This document shows, in pieces, positions 45,415 to 54,812 of a stretch of 64,000 nt of DNA. This stretch comes from Candidatus Pseudothioglobus singularis PS1 (GTDB taxonomy: Bacteria > Pseudomonadota > Gammaproteobacteria > PS1 > Pseudothioglobaceae), in contig NZ_CP006911.1 in assembly GCF_001281385.1 (NCBI RefSeq), forward strand, positions 1,650,149 through 1,714,148, read 5' to 3'. The notes under the pieces are model-generated. The model had not been told where the DNA came from. It made no database searches and saw only the letters and a list, made by a program, of their open reading frames with translations. How positions within the stretch are numbered: the stretch's first letter is position 1; each line of letters begins with the position of its first letter. Position numbers and translations under genes: made by a program.

Positions 45415-46338
45415 ATGGAACTGATAAGAGGCCTTCACAATTTAAAAAAACAGTCTGGGTGTATCCTCACCATTGGTAATTTTGATGGCGTTCATCTTGG
45501 ACACCAAGAGATATTAAAAAAGCTTGTTTCTAAGTCAAAAAAAATGGGGCTACCCTCTCTTGTTGTCTCTTTTTCAGTAACGCCCGAAACATTTTTTGGA
45601 AGACCAAAAGCAAGGCTTAGTAGCTTTAGGGATAAGCATTTGTTTCTGGAGTCTTTGGGAGTAGACAAGCATCTTTTAATTAGGTTTAATAAAGACTTTT
45701 CTGAGCTTTCAGCATCCTCTTTTATTAATCAAGTCCTTGTGGAGAAAATTGGGGTTAAGCACTGCTTTATTGGTGATGACTTTCGTTTTGGAAAGGATCG
45801 TCTTGGTGACTTTTCTATGCTAAAGGCAGCCTCTCATGAAAACAACTATACGATTGAGAAATTAAACAGTGTGCTACTAGATAATCAACGTGTTAGCAGC
45901 TCTGCAGTAAGAAATTTCCTTACTGATGGAAACTTTGCTGAGGCTAAAAAATTTCTTGGCAGGCCTTTTTCAATTAGTGGCAAGGTTGCGCATGGAGATA
46001 AGCTTGGCAGGACAATTGGCTTTCCTACTGCAAACATAAGCATTCACAGAAAACTAAGTCCTGTTCTAGGGGTTTATAGTGTCCTTGTCAAACTTAAATC
46101 AAAAACATACAATGGGATATGCAACGTAGGGAAAAGACCAACACTTGGGAGCAATAAAACTCTTTTAGAGGTATTTATATTTGATTTTAACAAAGAGATT
46201 TATGGTGAGTATGTAACTGTAATATTCAAACAGAAGTGTCGTGAAGAGAAAAAATTTGAATCATTTGACGAATTAAAAACTCAAATCAAAAAAGATGTTG
46301 AAAAAAGCAGACTCTACTTCCGCCAAAATATTTCTTAA
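45415..46338 (+). CDS. ribF: Bifunctional riboflavin kinase/FAD synthetase
   Basis: Makes FMN from riboflavin and FAD from FMN. 307 aa: an N-terminal nucleotidyltransferase domain with GNFDGVHLGHQEIL (about 22-35), FIGDDFRFGKDRLGD and SSSAVRNFL, and a C-terminal flavokinase domain (about 182-305) with GRTIGFPTANI and GICNVGKRPT. Convergent with pyrC, overlapping by 4 bases. In many gammaproteobacteria ribF is followed by ileS-lspA; here it is not. Confidence 0.95.
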   Translation: MELIRGLHNLKKQSGCILTIGNFDGVHLGHQEILKKLVSKSKKMGLPSLVVSFSVTPETFFGRPKARLSSFRDKHLFLESLGVDKHLLIRFNKDFSELSASSFINQVLVEKIGVKHCFIGDDFRFGKDRLGDFSMLKAASHENNYTIEKLNSVLLDNQRVSSSAVRNFLTDGNFAEAKKFLGRPFSISGKVAHGDKLGRTIGFPTANISIHRKLSPVLGVYSVLVKLKSKTYNGICNVGKRPTLGSNKTLLEVFIFDFNKEIYGEYVTVIFKQKCREEKKFESFDELKTQIKKDVEKSRLYFRQNIS

Positions 46339-47384
46339 ACCTTTAGCTTCCAAGAAAGGCTTTTTCCAGCATAAAAAGGAATAACTCTAGAGCTTGAAAA
46401 GTCATAGCTTTCTGGGATTTGCCATTTAGCTTTTTCCAATGTGACTTTTTCGGAGTTCCTGGGCAGTCCATAAAAGTCAGGTCCAAAATATGAGGCAAAG
46501 CCCTCTAGCATATTGATTTTATTTACACCGTCAAAAGCCTCTGCATAAAGCTCAATAGCTGCATGCGCACTGAACACCCCAGCACACCCACAAGCCGACT
46601 CTTTTTGACTTTTATCATGCGGAGCGGAGTCTGTTCCTAGGAAAAATTTTGAATCTCCAGAAGTGGCGGCTGTTATTAATGCCTCTTGATGAGGAACCCT
46701 TCTTTTTAAGACAGGCAGACAGTAATAGTGCGGCTTAATACCACCAACAAGCATGTGATTTCTATTCGAAAGTAAATGATGTGCAGTTATTGTTGCAGCT
46801 ATATTTGTATTGCCTTGGGTCACAAAATCAACAGAGTCTTTAGTTGTAATATGCTCCAAAACAATTTTAAGATCAGGAAAGTTTTTAACCAAATGCCCAA
46901 GGATAGAATCTAAAAAAACTTTCTCTCTATCAAAAATATCTATATCACTATCAGTAACCTCTCCGTGAACAAGAAGTGGAACACCTTCTTTTTGCATCTG
47001 TTCAAGAACAGGATAGACTTTTGATATGTTTGTAACGCCGCTATCCGAATTTGTTGTGGCGCCAGAAGGATAATACTTTACAGCATATATATGGTCTTCT
47101 TTTTTAGCGTTAATTATATCTTTTTGAGTTGTACTATCTGTCAAATACAGCGTCATTAGAGGACTAAAGCTCGTATCCTTGGGAAGAGCTTGCATAATCT
47201 CTTCACGATATGCCAAGGCTTGCTCTGATGTTCTTATAGGCGGAGAAAGATTTGGCATAATGATAGCTCTACCCATTTGTTTTGCAGTCATTCCGACAAC
47301 TGAGCTCATTTCTCGCCCTCCCCTCAAGTGCAAGTGCCAATCATCAGGCTTAGTTATAGTTAGTTGTTGCACTTTATCTGACAC
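46335..47384 (-). CDS. pyrC: Dihydroorotase
   Basis: A zinc enzyme of class II (E. coli PyrC type, 349 aa) that cyclises carbamoyl-aspartate to dihydroorotate. Metal ligands H17 and H19 are in DDWHLHLRGG, the carboxylated Lys is in VKYYPSGATTNS, and HITTKDS, HHLLSNRNHML and the catalytic Asp in FLGTDSAPHDKSQKE follow. It supplies the substrate of the DHODH at 54813. It starts 24 bases after the secA stop and is probably co-transcribed with secA. Confidence 0.96.
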   Translation of the reverse strand: MSDKVQQLTITKPDDWHLHLRGGREMSSVVGMTAKQMGRAIIMPNLSPPIRTSEQALAYREEIMQALPKDTSFSPLMTLYLTDSTTQKDIINAKKEDHIYAVKYYPSGATTNSDSGVTNISKVYPVLEQMQKEGVPLLVHGEVTDSDIDIFDREKVFLDSILGHLVKNFPDLKIVLEHITTKDSVDFVTQGNTNIAATITAHHLLSNRNHMLVGGIKPHYYCLPVLKRRVPHQEALITAATSGDSKFFLGTDSAPHDKSQKESACGCAGVFSAHAAIELYAEAFDGVNKINMLEGFASYFGPDFYGLPRNSEKVTLEKAKWQIPESYDFSSSRVIPFYAGKSLSWKLKV

Positions 47385-47408
47385 TATGCATCAAAATAGA
47401 AGGGGTCA

Positions 47409-50075
47409 TTAACCATGGCACTGCTTATATTTTTTTCCAGACCCGCATGGGCAAGGATCGTTTCTTCCAACTTTTAAGTTTTTAATGGGTTGTTTTGATG
47501 AGACCACTCTCCGTGGAGGCGCAGCTTTTCTAGGGAGAGGTTTTGGGCTTTCCTCTTGCTTTTGCTCTTCAAGGATTTCTTGCTGCTTTGAACTAACTTG
47601 CTCAAGATTCACACTACAAAGCGCCTGAACAATTTCAATATTAATGGTATCAAGAAGCTCAGTAAACATAGAAAATGACTCACGCTTAAACTCCTGAATT
47701 GGGTTTTTTTGGCCTATTGCGCGCAAATTAACACTTTGTCGGAGCTGGTCCATAATGGCCAAATGCTCCTTCCAATGATGGTCCAGAGCTCTTAGCATAA
47801 CCGCTTTTTCAAATGTTCTCATCATCTCAACACCAAGGTTATTTTCCTTGGTTTCATGAGACTTAAGAAAGCCTTGCTGAATCATTTTTAACATTTCATC
47901 GACATTCATCCCCTCATCAAGCATCCCCTGAAGAGGAATATCAGTTCCATAAGATTTTAACAAAGTGCTTTTTAGGCCTTCAACATCCCAATCTTCTTCT
48001 GCAACCCTGGGTGAGATATGAGCGCCAAAAAGATCACTAATAACATCATCTCTTATTGTTTCATAACGAACCTTTACATCTTCAGTGCCCATCAGCTCAT
48101 CTCTTAGTTCATATACTACCTTTCTTTGATCATTCGCAACATCATCATATTCTAGAAGGTGCTTTCTAGCGTCATAGTGCATTCCTTCAACCTTCTTTTG
48201 AGCATTGGCGATTGTCTTATTGAGCCAGCTGTGCTCAAGAGCCTCTCCTTCTTTCATGCCGAGCTTTTTCATCATACTTGCAGTTTTTTCAGAAGCAAAT
48301 ATCTTCATCAAATTGTCTTCTAAAGACAAGTAAAATCTGGTTGAACCAATGTCTCCTTGCCTTCCAGCGCGCCCTCTAAGCTGATTATCAACACGTCGTG
48401 ATTCGTTTCGCTCAGTACCAACAATATGAAGCCCTCCTGAATCAATAACAGCATTATGCTTGTCTCTCCAAGCATTCTTTTCAGGCTCACCGGCATCTTC
48501 AGCTGGCCTGCCGCCTAAAACGATATCAGTTCCTCGTCCGGCCATGTTAGTTGAAATTGTAACGGCGCCCGGGGCTCCTGCATTTGCAACAATCTCAGCC
48601 TCCCTCTCATGCTGTTTTGCGTTAAGGACCTCATGTTTAATTTTATGCTTTGTAAGCAAAGCTGATACGCTTTCTGAACTCTCTATGCTGTTGGTGCCAA
48701 CCAAAACAGGCTGCTTCCTAGCTTGACACTCCTGAATGTCTTTAACCACTGCATCAAGCTTTTCTTGCATAGTCCCATAAACTAGATCTGAATGATCAAC
48801 TCTTGAAGACTTTGTATTTGGAGGAACAACAACAACCTCTAAGCCATAAATATCTTGAAGCTCTGAAGCCTCAGTTTCTGCAGTACCCGTCATCCCAGAA
48901 AGCTTCTCATAAAGCCTAAAATAATTTTGATAAGTGATTGATGCTAAGGTTTGGTTTTCTTTCTTAATACTTACATTTTCTTTGGCTTCTATCGCCTGAT
49001 GAAGCCCCTCAGACCACCTTCTTCCTTCCATTGTTCTGCCGGTAAACTCATCAACAATCACAACATCATCATTCTGAACAATGTAGTCTACGTTTTTTTG
49101 GAATAAAACGTGCGCTCTAAGCCCAGAAATCAAATGCTGAAGTAAAATAATATTGCTTGCATCATAAAGACTAGCTCCCTCTTGCAAAGCCCCAGCCTCT
49201 ATGAGCATATCTTCAGCTTTTGTGTGTCCATCGTCACTCAAAAAAACCTGTTTATGTTTTTCGTCAATAGTGTAATCGCCTGGTATTAGAATCTCAACTT
49301 CCTTGCCTTCCCCTTTTTCAGTTTGAAGTGTAAAGCTAGGAATCATTTTATTAATGGCTTTGTATGCCTGAGCATGATCTCCGGTCGGACCAGAGATTAC
49401 TAGCGGAGTTCTTGCTTCGTCAATTAGAATTGAATCAACTTCATCAATAATTGCAAAGGAAAGCTCTTTCTGCATTTTTTGTTCTTGGGAAAAGGCCATG
49501 TTATCTCTAAGATAATCGAAACCAAGCTCATTGTTAGTTGCATAGGTGATATCACAAGAATAGGCTTTTTGTTTTTCCTCTCCAGACATTCCTGAAACTG
49601 AGGTTCCAACAGTAAGCCCCAAAAAAGAAAAGACTTTTCCCATCCATTCGGCGTCTCTGGATGCCAAGTAGTCATTGACTGTGACGATGTGAACTCGCTT
49701 TCCAGTTATTGCGTTTAGGTAGGCTGGAAGAGTTGCAACAAGCGTCTTGCCTTCACCAGTTCCCATCTCTGAAATACTGCCCTCATTAAGAACCATGCCG
49801 CCAATAAGCTGAACGTCATAGTGTCTAAGGCCTAATGTTCTCTGACTTGCTTCTCTAACTAGTGCGAACGCTTCTGGCAAAACACTCTCAACAGACTCAT
49901 TTTCCTTAAGCCTTGCTTTGAATTTTTCAGTCATTGATGACAAATCACTATCACTCAAAGACTTCATCTGTTCTTCTAGCGAGTTGATCTTATTGACCTG
50001 GCTATTGTACTTTTTAATTAGCCGGTCATTGTGCGACCCTAAAACCTTTGATAAAACATTATTTATAATACTCAT
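47409..50075 (-). CDS. secA: Preprotein translocase ATPase SecA
   Basis: The motor that pushes unfolded preproteins through SecYEG. 888 aa from ATG 50075: Walker A region EMGTGEGKTLVATLPAYL, DEAD-like Walker B AIIDEVDSILIDEARTPL, NMAGRGTDIVLGG and LRGRAGRQGDIGSTRFYLS of the second motor domain, and the C-terminal zinc motif GRNDPCPCGSGKKYKQCHG for SecB/lipid binding. A 44-residue N-terminal extension to 50207 is possible in frame, but it lacks family similarity and would overlap the divergent gene. ATG 50075 gives the normal MSIINNVLSKVLGS start. Confidence 0.97.
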   Translation of the reverse strand: MSIINNVLSKVLGSHNDRLIKKYNSQVNKINSLEEQMKSLSDSDLSSMTEKFKARLKENESVESVLPEAFALVREASQRTLGLRHYDVQLIGGMVLNEGSISEMGTGEGKTLVATLPAYLNAITGKRVHIVTVNDYLASRDAEWMGKVFSFLGLTVGTSVSGMSGEEKQKAYSCDITYATNNELGFDYLRDNMAFSQEQKMQKELSFAIIDEVDSILIDEARTPLVISGPTGDHAQAYKAINKMIPSFTLQTEKGEGKEVEILIPGDYTIDEKHKQVFLSDDGHTKAEDMLIEAGALQEGASLYDASNIILLQHLISGLRAHVLFQKNVDYIVQNDDVVIVDEFTGRTMEGRRWSEGLHQAIEAKENVSIKKENQTLASITYQNYFRLYEKLSGMTGTAETEASELQDIYGLEVVVVPPNTKSSRVDHSDLVYGTMQEKLDAVVKDIQECQARKQPVLVGTNSIESSESVSALLTKHKIKHEVLNAKQHEREAEIVANAGAPGAVTISTNMAGRGTDIVLGGRPAEDAGEPEKNAWRDKHNAVIDSGGLHIVGTERNESRRVDNQLRGRAGRQGDIGSTRFYLSLEDNLMKIFASEKTASMMKKLGMKEGEALEHSWLNKTIANAQKKVEGMHYDARKHLLEYDDVANDQRKVVYELRDELMGTEDVKVRYETIRDDVISDLFGAHISPRVAEEDWDVEGLKSTLLKSYGTDIPLQGMLDEGMNVDEMLKMIQQGFLKSHETKENNLGVEMMRTFEKAVMLRALDHHWKEHLAIMDQLRQSVNLRAIGQKNPIQEFKRESFSMFTELLDTINIEIVQALCSVNLEQVSSKQQEILEEQKQEESPKPLPRKAAPPRRVVSSKQPIKNLKVGRNDPCPCGSGKKYKQCHG

Positions 50076-50121
50076 GGAAGAACGAAACATTAGTAGACAA
50101 AACTGTGGTATTTTCTCATAT

Positions 50122-50427
50122 ATGCAAGATAAAACAAAAGAAAACCCTACAAATTTTAAAGCTGAAGGCAAACTAGGAACAATGTTCGAAAAAGCAAAGT
50201 CACACAATCGCTTTAATTCTGAATTTCAATCCCAAGTTCCCACTGAGCTAAATGGCCTCACTCTTTCTCTTGTTGATGATCAAAAGGTCTTTCTCATTGC
50301 CGAGAACGCTTCTGTTGCCTTTCGCGCCAAAAGACAAAAAAAGCTGCTTATCTCAATCATAAGAAAAATTGATGGCCTCTCTGATACAAAATCTTTAGCT
50401 GTTAGAGTTGATGAAAAAAAATACTAG
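50122..50427 (+). CDS. DUF721/DciA family protein
   Basis: DciA is the helicase-loading factor that replaces DnaC/DnaI in most bacteria. The ORF from ATG 50122 gives 101 aa, with the DUF721 pattern QVPTELNGLTLSLVDDQKVFLIAENASVAFRA (split across about residues 38-70) followed by a LISIIRK helix. The gene's place, divergent from secA, is where this family is often found in gammaproteobacteria. ATG 50074 would add 16 residues and overlap the secA start codon. It is short and divergent, so the DciA function is inferred. Confidence 0.65.
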   Translation: MQDKTKENPTNFKAEGKLGTMFEKAKSHNRFNSEFQSQVPTELNGLTLSLVDDQKVFLIAENASVAFRAKRQKKLLISIIRKIDGLSDTKSLAVRVDEKKY

Positions 50428-50512
50428 ATTAGTTGAATACTTTTAGCTTTTAAATATCAGCCCTTTACTTTATAATAATACGGTTTTTCACCAAATATCA
50501 TTCGGAATTTTA

Positions 50513-51130
50513 ATGTCAGAACAAACAATCGACCTAAAAAAACGACGTTTTTTAACCAAGGCTACCAGTGTAGTTGGCGCAGTTGGTGTTGGCTTTGCAG
50601 CATGGCCTTTTTTGTCAACCTGGAAACCGTCGGCTAAAGCTAAAGCAGCTGGGGCGCCTGTAGATGTTGATATTTCTAAATTAGAGGCTGGTCAGCTTGT
50701 TCGCGTCTTATGGCGCAAAAAACCTGTTTGGATATTTAAACGTGATGAAAAAGCTTTAGAGTCTCTTGACTCAGAGGACCTAATCAGCAAGCTTGCTGAC
50801 GCTGATGGAACTGGCAACTCTAAAAGCCAACAGCCTGGCTACGTTACAGCAAACTATCGCTCAATTGAAAACAAAGAAAGTGTTGCTGTTATTGTGGGCG
50901 TTTGTACACATCTCGGCTGCTCACCAACCTATAGACCAGAGCCTGGTGCAGCTGATCTTGGTGGAGACAGCTGGAAAGGCGGTTTTTATTGCCCATGTCA
51001 TGGCTCTAAGTTTGACCTTGCTGGAAGAGTTTATGCAGGTGTGCCTGCCCCAACCAACCTAGTAATACCTCCCTATCAATACGTCACTGATTCATTGATT
51101 CGTGTTGGCGTTGACCAACAAAATACATAA
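50513..51130 (+). CDS. petA: Cytochrome bc1 Rieske iron-sulfur subunit
   Basis: Takes the first electron from quinol at the Qo site. 205 aa: N-terminal twin-arginine-like KKRRFLTKATSV and TM anchor (about 15-36), then the soluble Rieske fold with C131, H133, C136 (CTHLGC) and C160, C162, H163 (CPCHGSKFD) binding the [2Fe-2S] cluster. The two extra Cys make the stabilising disulfide. First gene of petABC. petB starts 8 bases later. Confidence 0.96.
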   Translation: MSEQTIDLKKRRFLTKATSVVGAVGVGFAAWPFLSTWKPSAKAKAAGAPVDVDISKLEAGQLVRVLWRKKPVWIFKRDEKALESLDSEDLISKLADADGTGNSKSQQPGYVTANYRSIENKESVAVIVGVCTHLGCSPTYRPEPGAADLGGDSWKGGFYCPCHGSKFDLAGRVYAGVPAPTNLVIPPYQYVTDSLIRVGVDQQNT

Positions 51131-51138
51131 GAGAAAAC

Positions 51139-52362
51139 ATGAATAATAAGCAAAGCTGGATAGACCAAAGATTTCCATTAACTAGGGTTATTAATGAGCA
51201 TTTAGCAGAATACTATACGCCTAGAAACTTTAATTTCTGGTATTTCTTTGGTGGCTTAGCAGTGGTGATGCTTATAATGCAGTTAGTTACTGGGATATTC
51301 TTAACCATGCACTATAAGCCTGATGCAGAGTATGCTTTTGCCTCAGTTGAGTATATTATGAGAGACGTTGAATGGGGCTGGTTTATACGCTATATGCATT
51401 CGACAGGAGCGTCTGCTTTTTTTGTAATAATTTATCTTCATATGATGCGTGCCCTTTTATATGGCTCTTATAAGGGGCCAAGGGAATTGATATGGATACT
51501 TGGCATGGTGCTATATATTCTTTTATTAGCTGAAGCTTTCATGGGCTATGTTTTACCTTGGGGGCAAATGTCGTTTTGGGGCGCCCAAGTAATTATTTCA
51601 CTTTTTGGCTCAGTCCCGATTGTAGGGCCAGATCTATTAGTTTGGATTTTGGGTGATTATGCTGTTGGTGATTCGACTTTAAATCGTTTCTTTTCATTGC
51701 ATGTTGTTGTTATTCCACTTATTCTTGTTGTTCTTGTCTTTTTGCATATTGTTGCTCTTCACCACGTTGGATCAAATAATCCAGATGGAATTGAAATAAA
51801 GAAAAATAAAGATGCGGATGGAATTCCAAAAGATGGAATCCCCTTTCATCCATACTTCACAATTAAAGATAGTGTTGTTGTTGTTGGGTTTTTATGGATA
51901 TTTTGTGCAGTTGTTTTTTATGCGCCAGCCCTAAATGGGTATTTTCTTGAAGCTCCAAACTTCATTGAGGCTAACCCACTTAAAACGCCAGAACATATTG
52001 CACCATTATGGTACTTAACCCCCTATTACTCTGTATTAAGGGCAATCCCTCCCCTGTTTGGTTCACAATTCCCTGGAGTATTAGCAATGTTTGCAGCGCT
52101 TGGAGTGTTTTTCCTTCTTCCTTGGCTAGACAGGAGCCCAGTTAAATCAATACGTTACAGAAGTCCTATTTATAAATGGATTCTTGGGATTTTTGTTGTA
52201 AGCTTTATTATTTTAGGTTGGCTTGGTGTTCAACCAGTTACCCCTTTATATGCTTTACTAGCTCGTATTTTTACGACCTTGTATTTTGCTTTTTTTATCT
52301 TAATGCCCTGGTTTAGCACCCTTGGAAAAACCAAAGAGGTTCCAGAAAGGGTTACTGAATAA
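51139..52362 (+). CDS. petB: Cytochrome bc1 cytochrome b subunit
   Basis: Membrane core of complex III (407 aa, eight TM helices). Heme ligands are H87 and H101, and H188 and H203. The Qo-site tetrapeptide, PEWY in most proteobacteria, reads P289-L290-W291-Y292 (IAPLWYLTPYYS; bases 52003-52014), so the proton-accepting Glu is a Leu. The rest is conventional (GYVLPWGQMSFWGA, FSLHVVVIP). Four bases before petC. Confidence 0.95.
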   Translation: MNNKQSWIDQRFPLTRVINEHLAEYYTPRNFNFWYFFGGLAVVMLIMQLVTGIFLTMHYKPDAEYAFASVEYIMRDVEWGWFIRYMHSTGASAFFVIIYLHMMRALLYGSYKGPRELIWILGMVLYILLLAEAFMGYVLPWGQMSFWGAQVIISLFGSVPIVGPDLLVWILGDYAVGDSTLNRFFSLHVVVIPLILVVLVFLHIVALHHVGSNNPDGIEIKKNKDADGIPKDGIPFHPYFTIKDSVVVVGFLWIFCAVVFYAPALNGYFLEAPNFIEANPLKTPEHIAPLWYLTPYYSVLRAIPPLFGSQFPGVLAMFAALGVFFLLPWLDRSPVKSIRYRSPIYKWILGIFVVSFIILGWLGVQPVTPLYALLARIFTTLYFAFFILMPWFSTLGKTKEVPERVTE

Positions 52363-52365
52363 TAT

Positions 52366-53049
52366 ATGAGAATAAAATTAAAATTAATAGTTGGCCTTTC
52401 TGTTCTTCTTTTTTCTGTAAATATTTTTGCTGCAAGTAAGGTTCATTTAGATCATGCAAATACTGATATTTTTGACGAAGCCTCTTTGCAAAATGGGGCC
52501 AAACTATTCATGAACTATTGCTCAGGTTGTCATGAGATAAGCTTAATGCGTTACAATCGAATTGCTAAAGACCTAAACCTAACCGAAGAGCATGTTGCTA
52601 AAAATCTAATGTTTGCAGGAAATAAAGTAGGGCAATCCATTACTTCAGCTATGCCAGAAGATGCTGCAGCGAAATGGTTTGGAGGCGTCCCACCAGACCT
52701 ATCTTTAACTTCAAGATCAAAAGGAACTGACTGGATTTACACCTATCTACGAAGCTTTTATGATGATGAAGAGCGAATTTTTGGGGTAAACAACACAGTC
52801 TTAGTAAATGCCTCTATGCCAGATGTCCTATGGTCGCTTCGAGAGTCTCAATCTGAGTCAGAGTTTGATAATAGTGTTCGTGACATAACAAACTTTTTAG
52901 ACTATGTTGGCGAGCCAGCGAAATTAATAAGGCTACAGCTTGGTAAATGGGTTCTATTATTCTTAAGCATCCTATTTATCCTGGTTTATCTTCTCAAAAA
53001 AGAATACTGGAAGGATGTCAAATATGGCATTTGGAGACCTCGCGACTGA
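52366..53049 (+). CDS. petC: Cytochrome bc1 cytochrome c1 subunit
   Basis: Passes electrons from the Rieske protein to a soluble cytochrome c or to the CoxB cytochrome domain. 227 aa with a signal peptide (about 1-23), heme motif CSGCH (52-56), the family segment SLMRYNRIAKDL, a Met ligand probably in NASMPDVLW, and a C-terminal TM anchor (about 196-213). Confidence 0.95.
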   Translation: MRIKLKLIVGLSVLLFSVNIFAASKVHLDHANTDIFDEASLQNGAKLFMNYCSGCHEISLMRYNRIAKDLNLTEEHVAKNLMFAGNKVGQSITSAMPEDAAAKWFGGVPPDLSLTSRSKGTDWIYTYLRSFYDDEERIFGVNNTVLVNASMPDVLWSLRESQSESEFDNSVRDITNFLDYVGEPAKLIRLQLGKWVLLFLSILFILVYLLKKEYWKDVKYGIWRPRD

Positions 53050-53124
53050 TTTCTGATACAATCTTTCATAATCATCCTTTGTCATTAAAACGGCAAGGGA
53101 CTTTTTTTTAATTCGGTAAAAACT

Positions 53125-53754
53125 ATGCTAACAAAACCCAATCCGGCCTCAACAACCCTTTATTCTGCATCACAAGAGCTAGAATCTCATGCTGTCAGAT
53201 TTATTATGGCTCACAAGTCGATAGAAAGACAAGTCATAGAACTAAAATTTGATGAAATGCCAGAAGAAGTGCTTGAGCTTAATCCTTGCGAGACGCTTCC
53301 CACTCTTTTTGACAGGGGGATGGTTTTATATGATCTTTCAGTTATCATGGAATACCTTGATGAACGCTTTCCTTTCCCGCCGCTTTTGCCAGTAGATCCA
53401 ATTGAAAAAGCCGAAAAAAGGCTTTTGATCTACCGCTTCACAAGAGCAGATGGATGCTGGTATGAGCTTGTCTCGAAAATTCTCAATGGAAACAAAAAAG
53501 AAGCAGATGCTGCTAGAAAAACATTGAATGGAAACTTATTAGAGCTTCTCCCTTTGTTTTCTCATAAGCCTTACTTTAAAAGCGAAACAATGACACTTGT
53601 TGATGTTTGTATTGCACCAATCCTTTGGAGGCTAGATCTTCTAGGAATCTCATTAGGCGAAAAAGCAAAGCCAATCAAAGAATATGCAAATAGGCTTTTT
53701 GAAAAAGAAGGTTTTCATGATAGTTTGACTTTTGCTGAAAAGGACTTTAACTAG
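53125..53754 (+). CDS. sspA: Stringent starvation protein A (GST fold)
   Basis: An RNA-polymerase-associated protein of the glutathione S-transferase fold. 209 aa with an N-terminal thioredoxin-like domain (SASQELESHAVRFIMAHK, then NPCETLPTLFDRGMVLYDLSVIMEYLDERFP) and an all-helical C-terminal domain. The petABC-sspA-sspB order matches other gammaproteobacteria. sspB starts 6 bases later. Confidence 0.92.
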   Translation: MLTKPNPASTTLYSASQELESHAVRFIMAHKSIERQVIELKFDEMPEEVLELNPCETLPTLFDRGMVLYDLSVIMEYLDERFPFPPLLPVDPIEKAEKRLLIYRFTRADGCWYELVSKILNGNKKEADAARKTLNGNLLELLPLFSHKPYFKSETMTLVDVCIAPILWRLDLLGISLGEKAKPIKEYANRLFEKEGFHDSLTFAEKDFN

Positions 53755-53760
53755 AGACAA

Positions 53761-54120
53761 ATGCCAGGCGTTATTCCCTACTTAATCCGAGCATATTGCA
53801 ACTGGATAGAGGATAACAATCTCACTCCATACGTCTTAGTAAGGGCCAAAAGTAAGGGCCTTTCAATTCCTGATGGGTTTGAAAACAATGGAAAAATAGT
53901 CTTAAACATTAGCGCTTCAGCAACTGCTGATCGACTTATCAATAACGAAATCATAAGCTTTAAAGCGCGCTTTAATGGCAAGTCCCAAAAGATTATTGTT
54001 CCCTGTGAAGCTGTGATGTCTATCTATGCCAATGAGAATGGCGAGGGAATGCTTTTTGACAACAAAGGCATTAGTTCAGATAAGGGGGATAAAAAACCAA
54101 GCCTTACGATACTAGATTAG
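53761..54120 (+). CDS. sspB: ClpXP protease specificity-enhancing factor SspB
   Basis: An adaptor that brings ssrA-tagged proteins to ClpXP. 119 aa with the family start VIPYLIRAYCNWIEDNNLTPYVLV and the SATADRLINNEIISFKARF block. A flexible acidic linker leads to a C-terminal PSLTILD, equivalent to the ClpX-binding tail. Its 3' end overlaps the convergent bioD by 9 bases. Confidence 0.93.
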   Translation: MPGVIPYLIRAYCNWIEDNNLTPYVLVRAKSKGLSIPDGFENNGKIVLNISASATADRLINNEIISFKARFNGKSQKIIVPCEAVMSIYANENGEGMLFDNKGISSDKGDKKPSLTILD

Positions 54121-54753
54121 TTTTTCAACCTCTAAATAAAATAACTCAGAATTTTTAATCGAAAACTTTAGAACAGGAACGTCTGTATAAGAGCGAAGCG
54201 CTTCAAGATTTGAAAGCGTATTCTCACGAACCTCATTAAGAACGACGAAAGCAATTTTAAGTTTTTTGCTGAGAACAGCGTCGATGGCCAACAAAGCCTG
54301 GCTTATTGCTCCTAGCTCGTCCTTAACAATAATAATAACTGGCAATTCAAGCTGAACAGCAAGATCCGAATTGAGGGCTTTGTCTGCAATCGGTGAATAA
54401 AACCCACCTGCCCCTTCAACAAAAACAAAACGCTCACCAACTCCATCATTGCAGGCGTATACCAAGTCTTCAAGGCCTAAGGATTTTCCAGCATCCAAAC
54501 TAGCCTCTTCAGGGCTCGCCTCAAGTTCAAAACAATAAGGACAGACTTGACTTAAACTCTCTCCGGAACCACAAGCCTCGTTGAGCTTCACCGCATCCTT
54601 TGGAAAATAACTTCCGTCTACCAACTCACAGTCCGTCTCTACCGGCTTCCTTACAACGACTTTTCTTTTTTTTCTAAGCTGCTTTATTATTTCAACAGAA
54701 ACTGTGGTTTTTCCAACCTCTGTATTGCTTCCAGTAACAAAAACTCCATTCAT
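54112..54753 (-). CDS. bioD: Dethiobiotin synthetase
   Basis: Closes the ureido ring of dethiobiotin from DAPA, CO2 and ATP. 213 aa with P-loop GSNTEVGKTTVS (about 7-18), VRKPVETDC, and the VEGAGGFYSPI motif. The usual GTDT of the P-loop is GSNT. It stands alone, with no other bio gene in the window. It is divergent from the DHODH gene, 59 bases away. Confidence 0.9.
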   Translation of the reverse strand: MNGVFVTGSNTEVGKTTVSVEIIKQLRKKRKVVVRKPVETDCELVDGSYFPKDAVKLNEACGSGESLSQVCPYCFELEASPEEASLDAGKSLGLEDLVYACNDGVGERFVFVEGAGGFYSPIADKALNSDLAVQLELPVIIIVKDELGAISQALLAIDAVLSKKLKIAFVVLNEVRENTLSNLEALRSYTDVPVLKFSIKNSELFYLEVEKLI

Positions 54754-54775
54754 AGCAACATTTTAGACGAAGTTA

Positions 54776-54805
54776 ATGACTCCCAAGTCATCATAAAAGT
54801 ATAAT
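54776..54805 (+). promoter_or_regulatory. Promoter of pyrD/leuS (probable leaderless start)
   Basis: ATGACT (54776-54781) and a perfect TATAAT (54800-54805) are 18 bases apart. The ATG at 54813 follows 7 bases after the -10, so transcription should start at the start codon. No Shine-Dalgarno sequence. Confidence 0.6.
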
Positions 54806-54812
54806 GTCGACA

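Noticed and set aside
49918..50121. Long N-terminal extension of the DciA-like ORF
   Set aside because: It runs antisense through the secA 5' end and has no family similarity; ATG 50122 (or 50074) is a better start.
50076..50207. 44-residue N-terminal extension of SecA
   Set aside because: Not part of the SecA family and overlaps the divergent gene; ATG 50075 gives the normal N-terminus.
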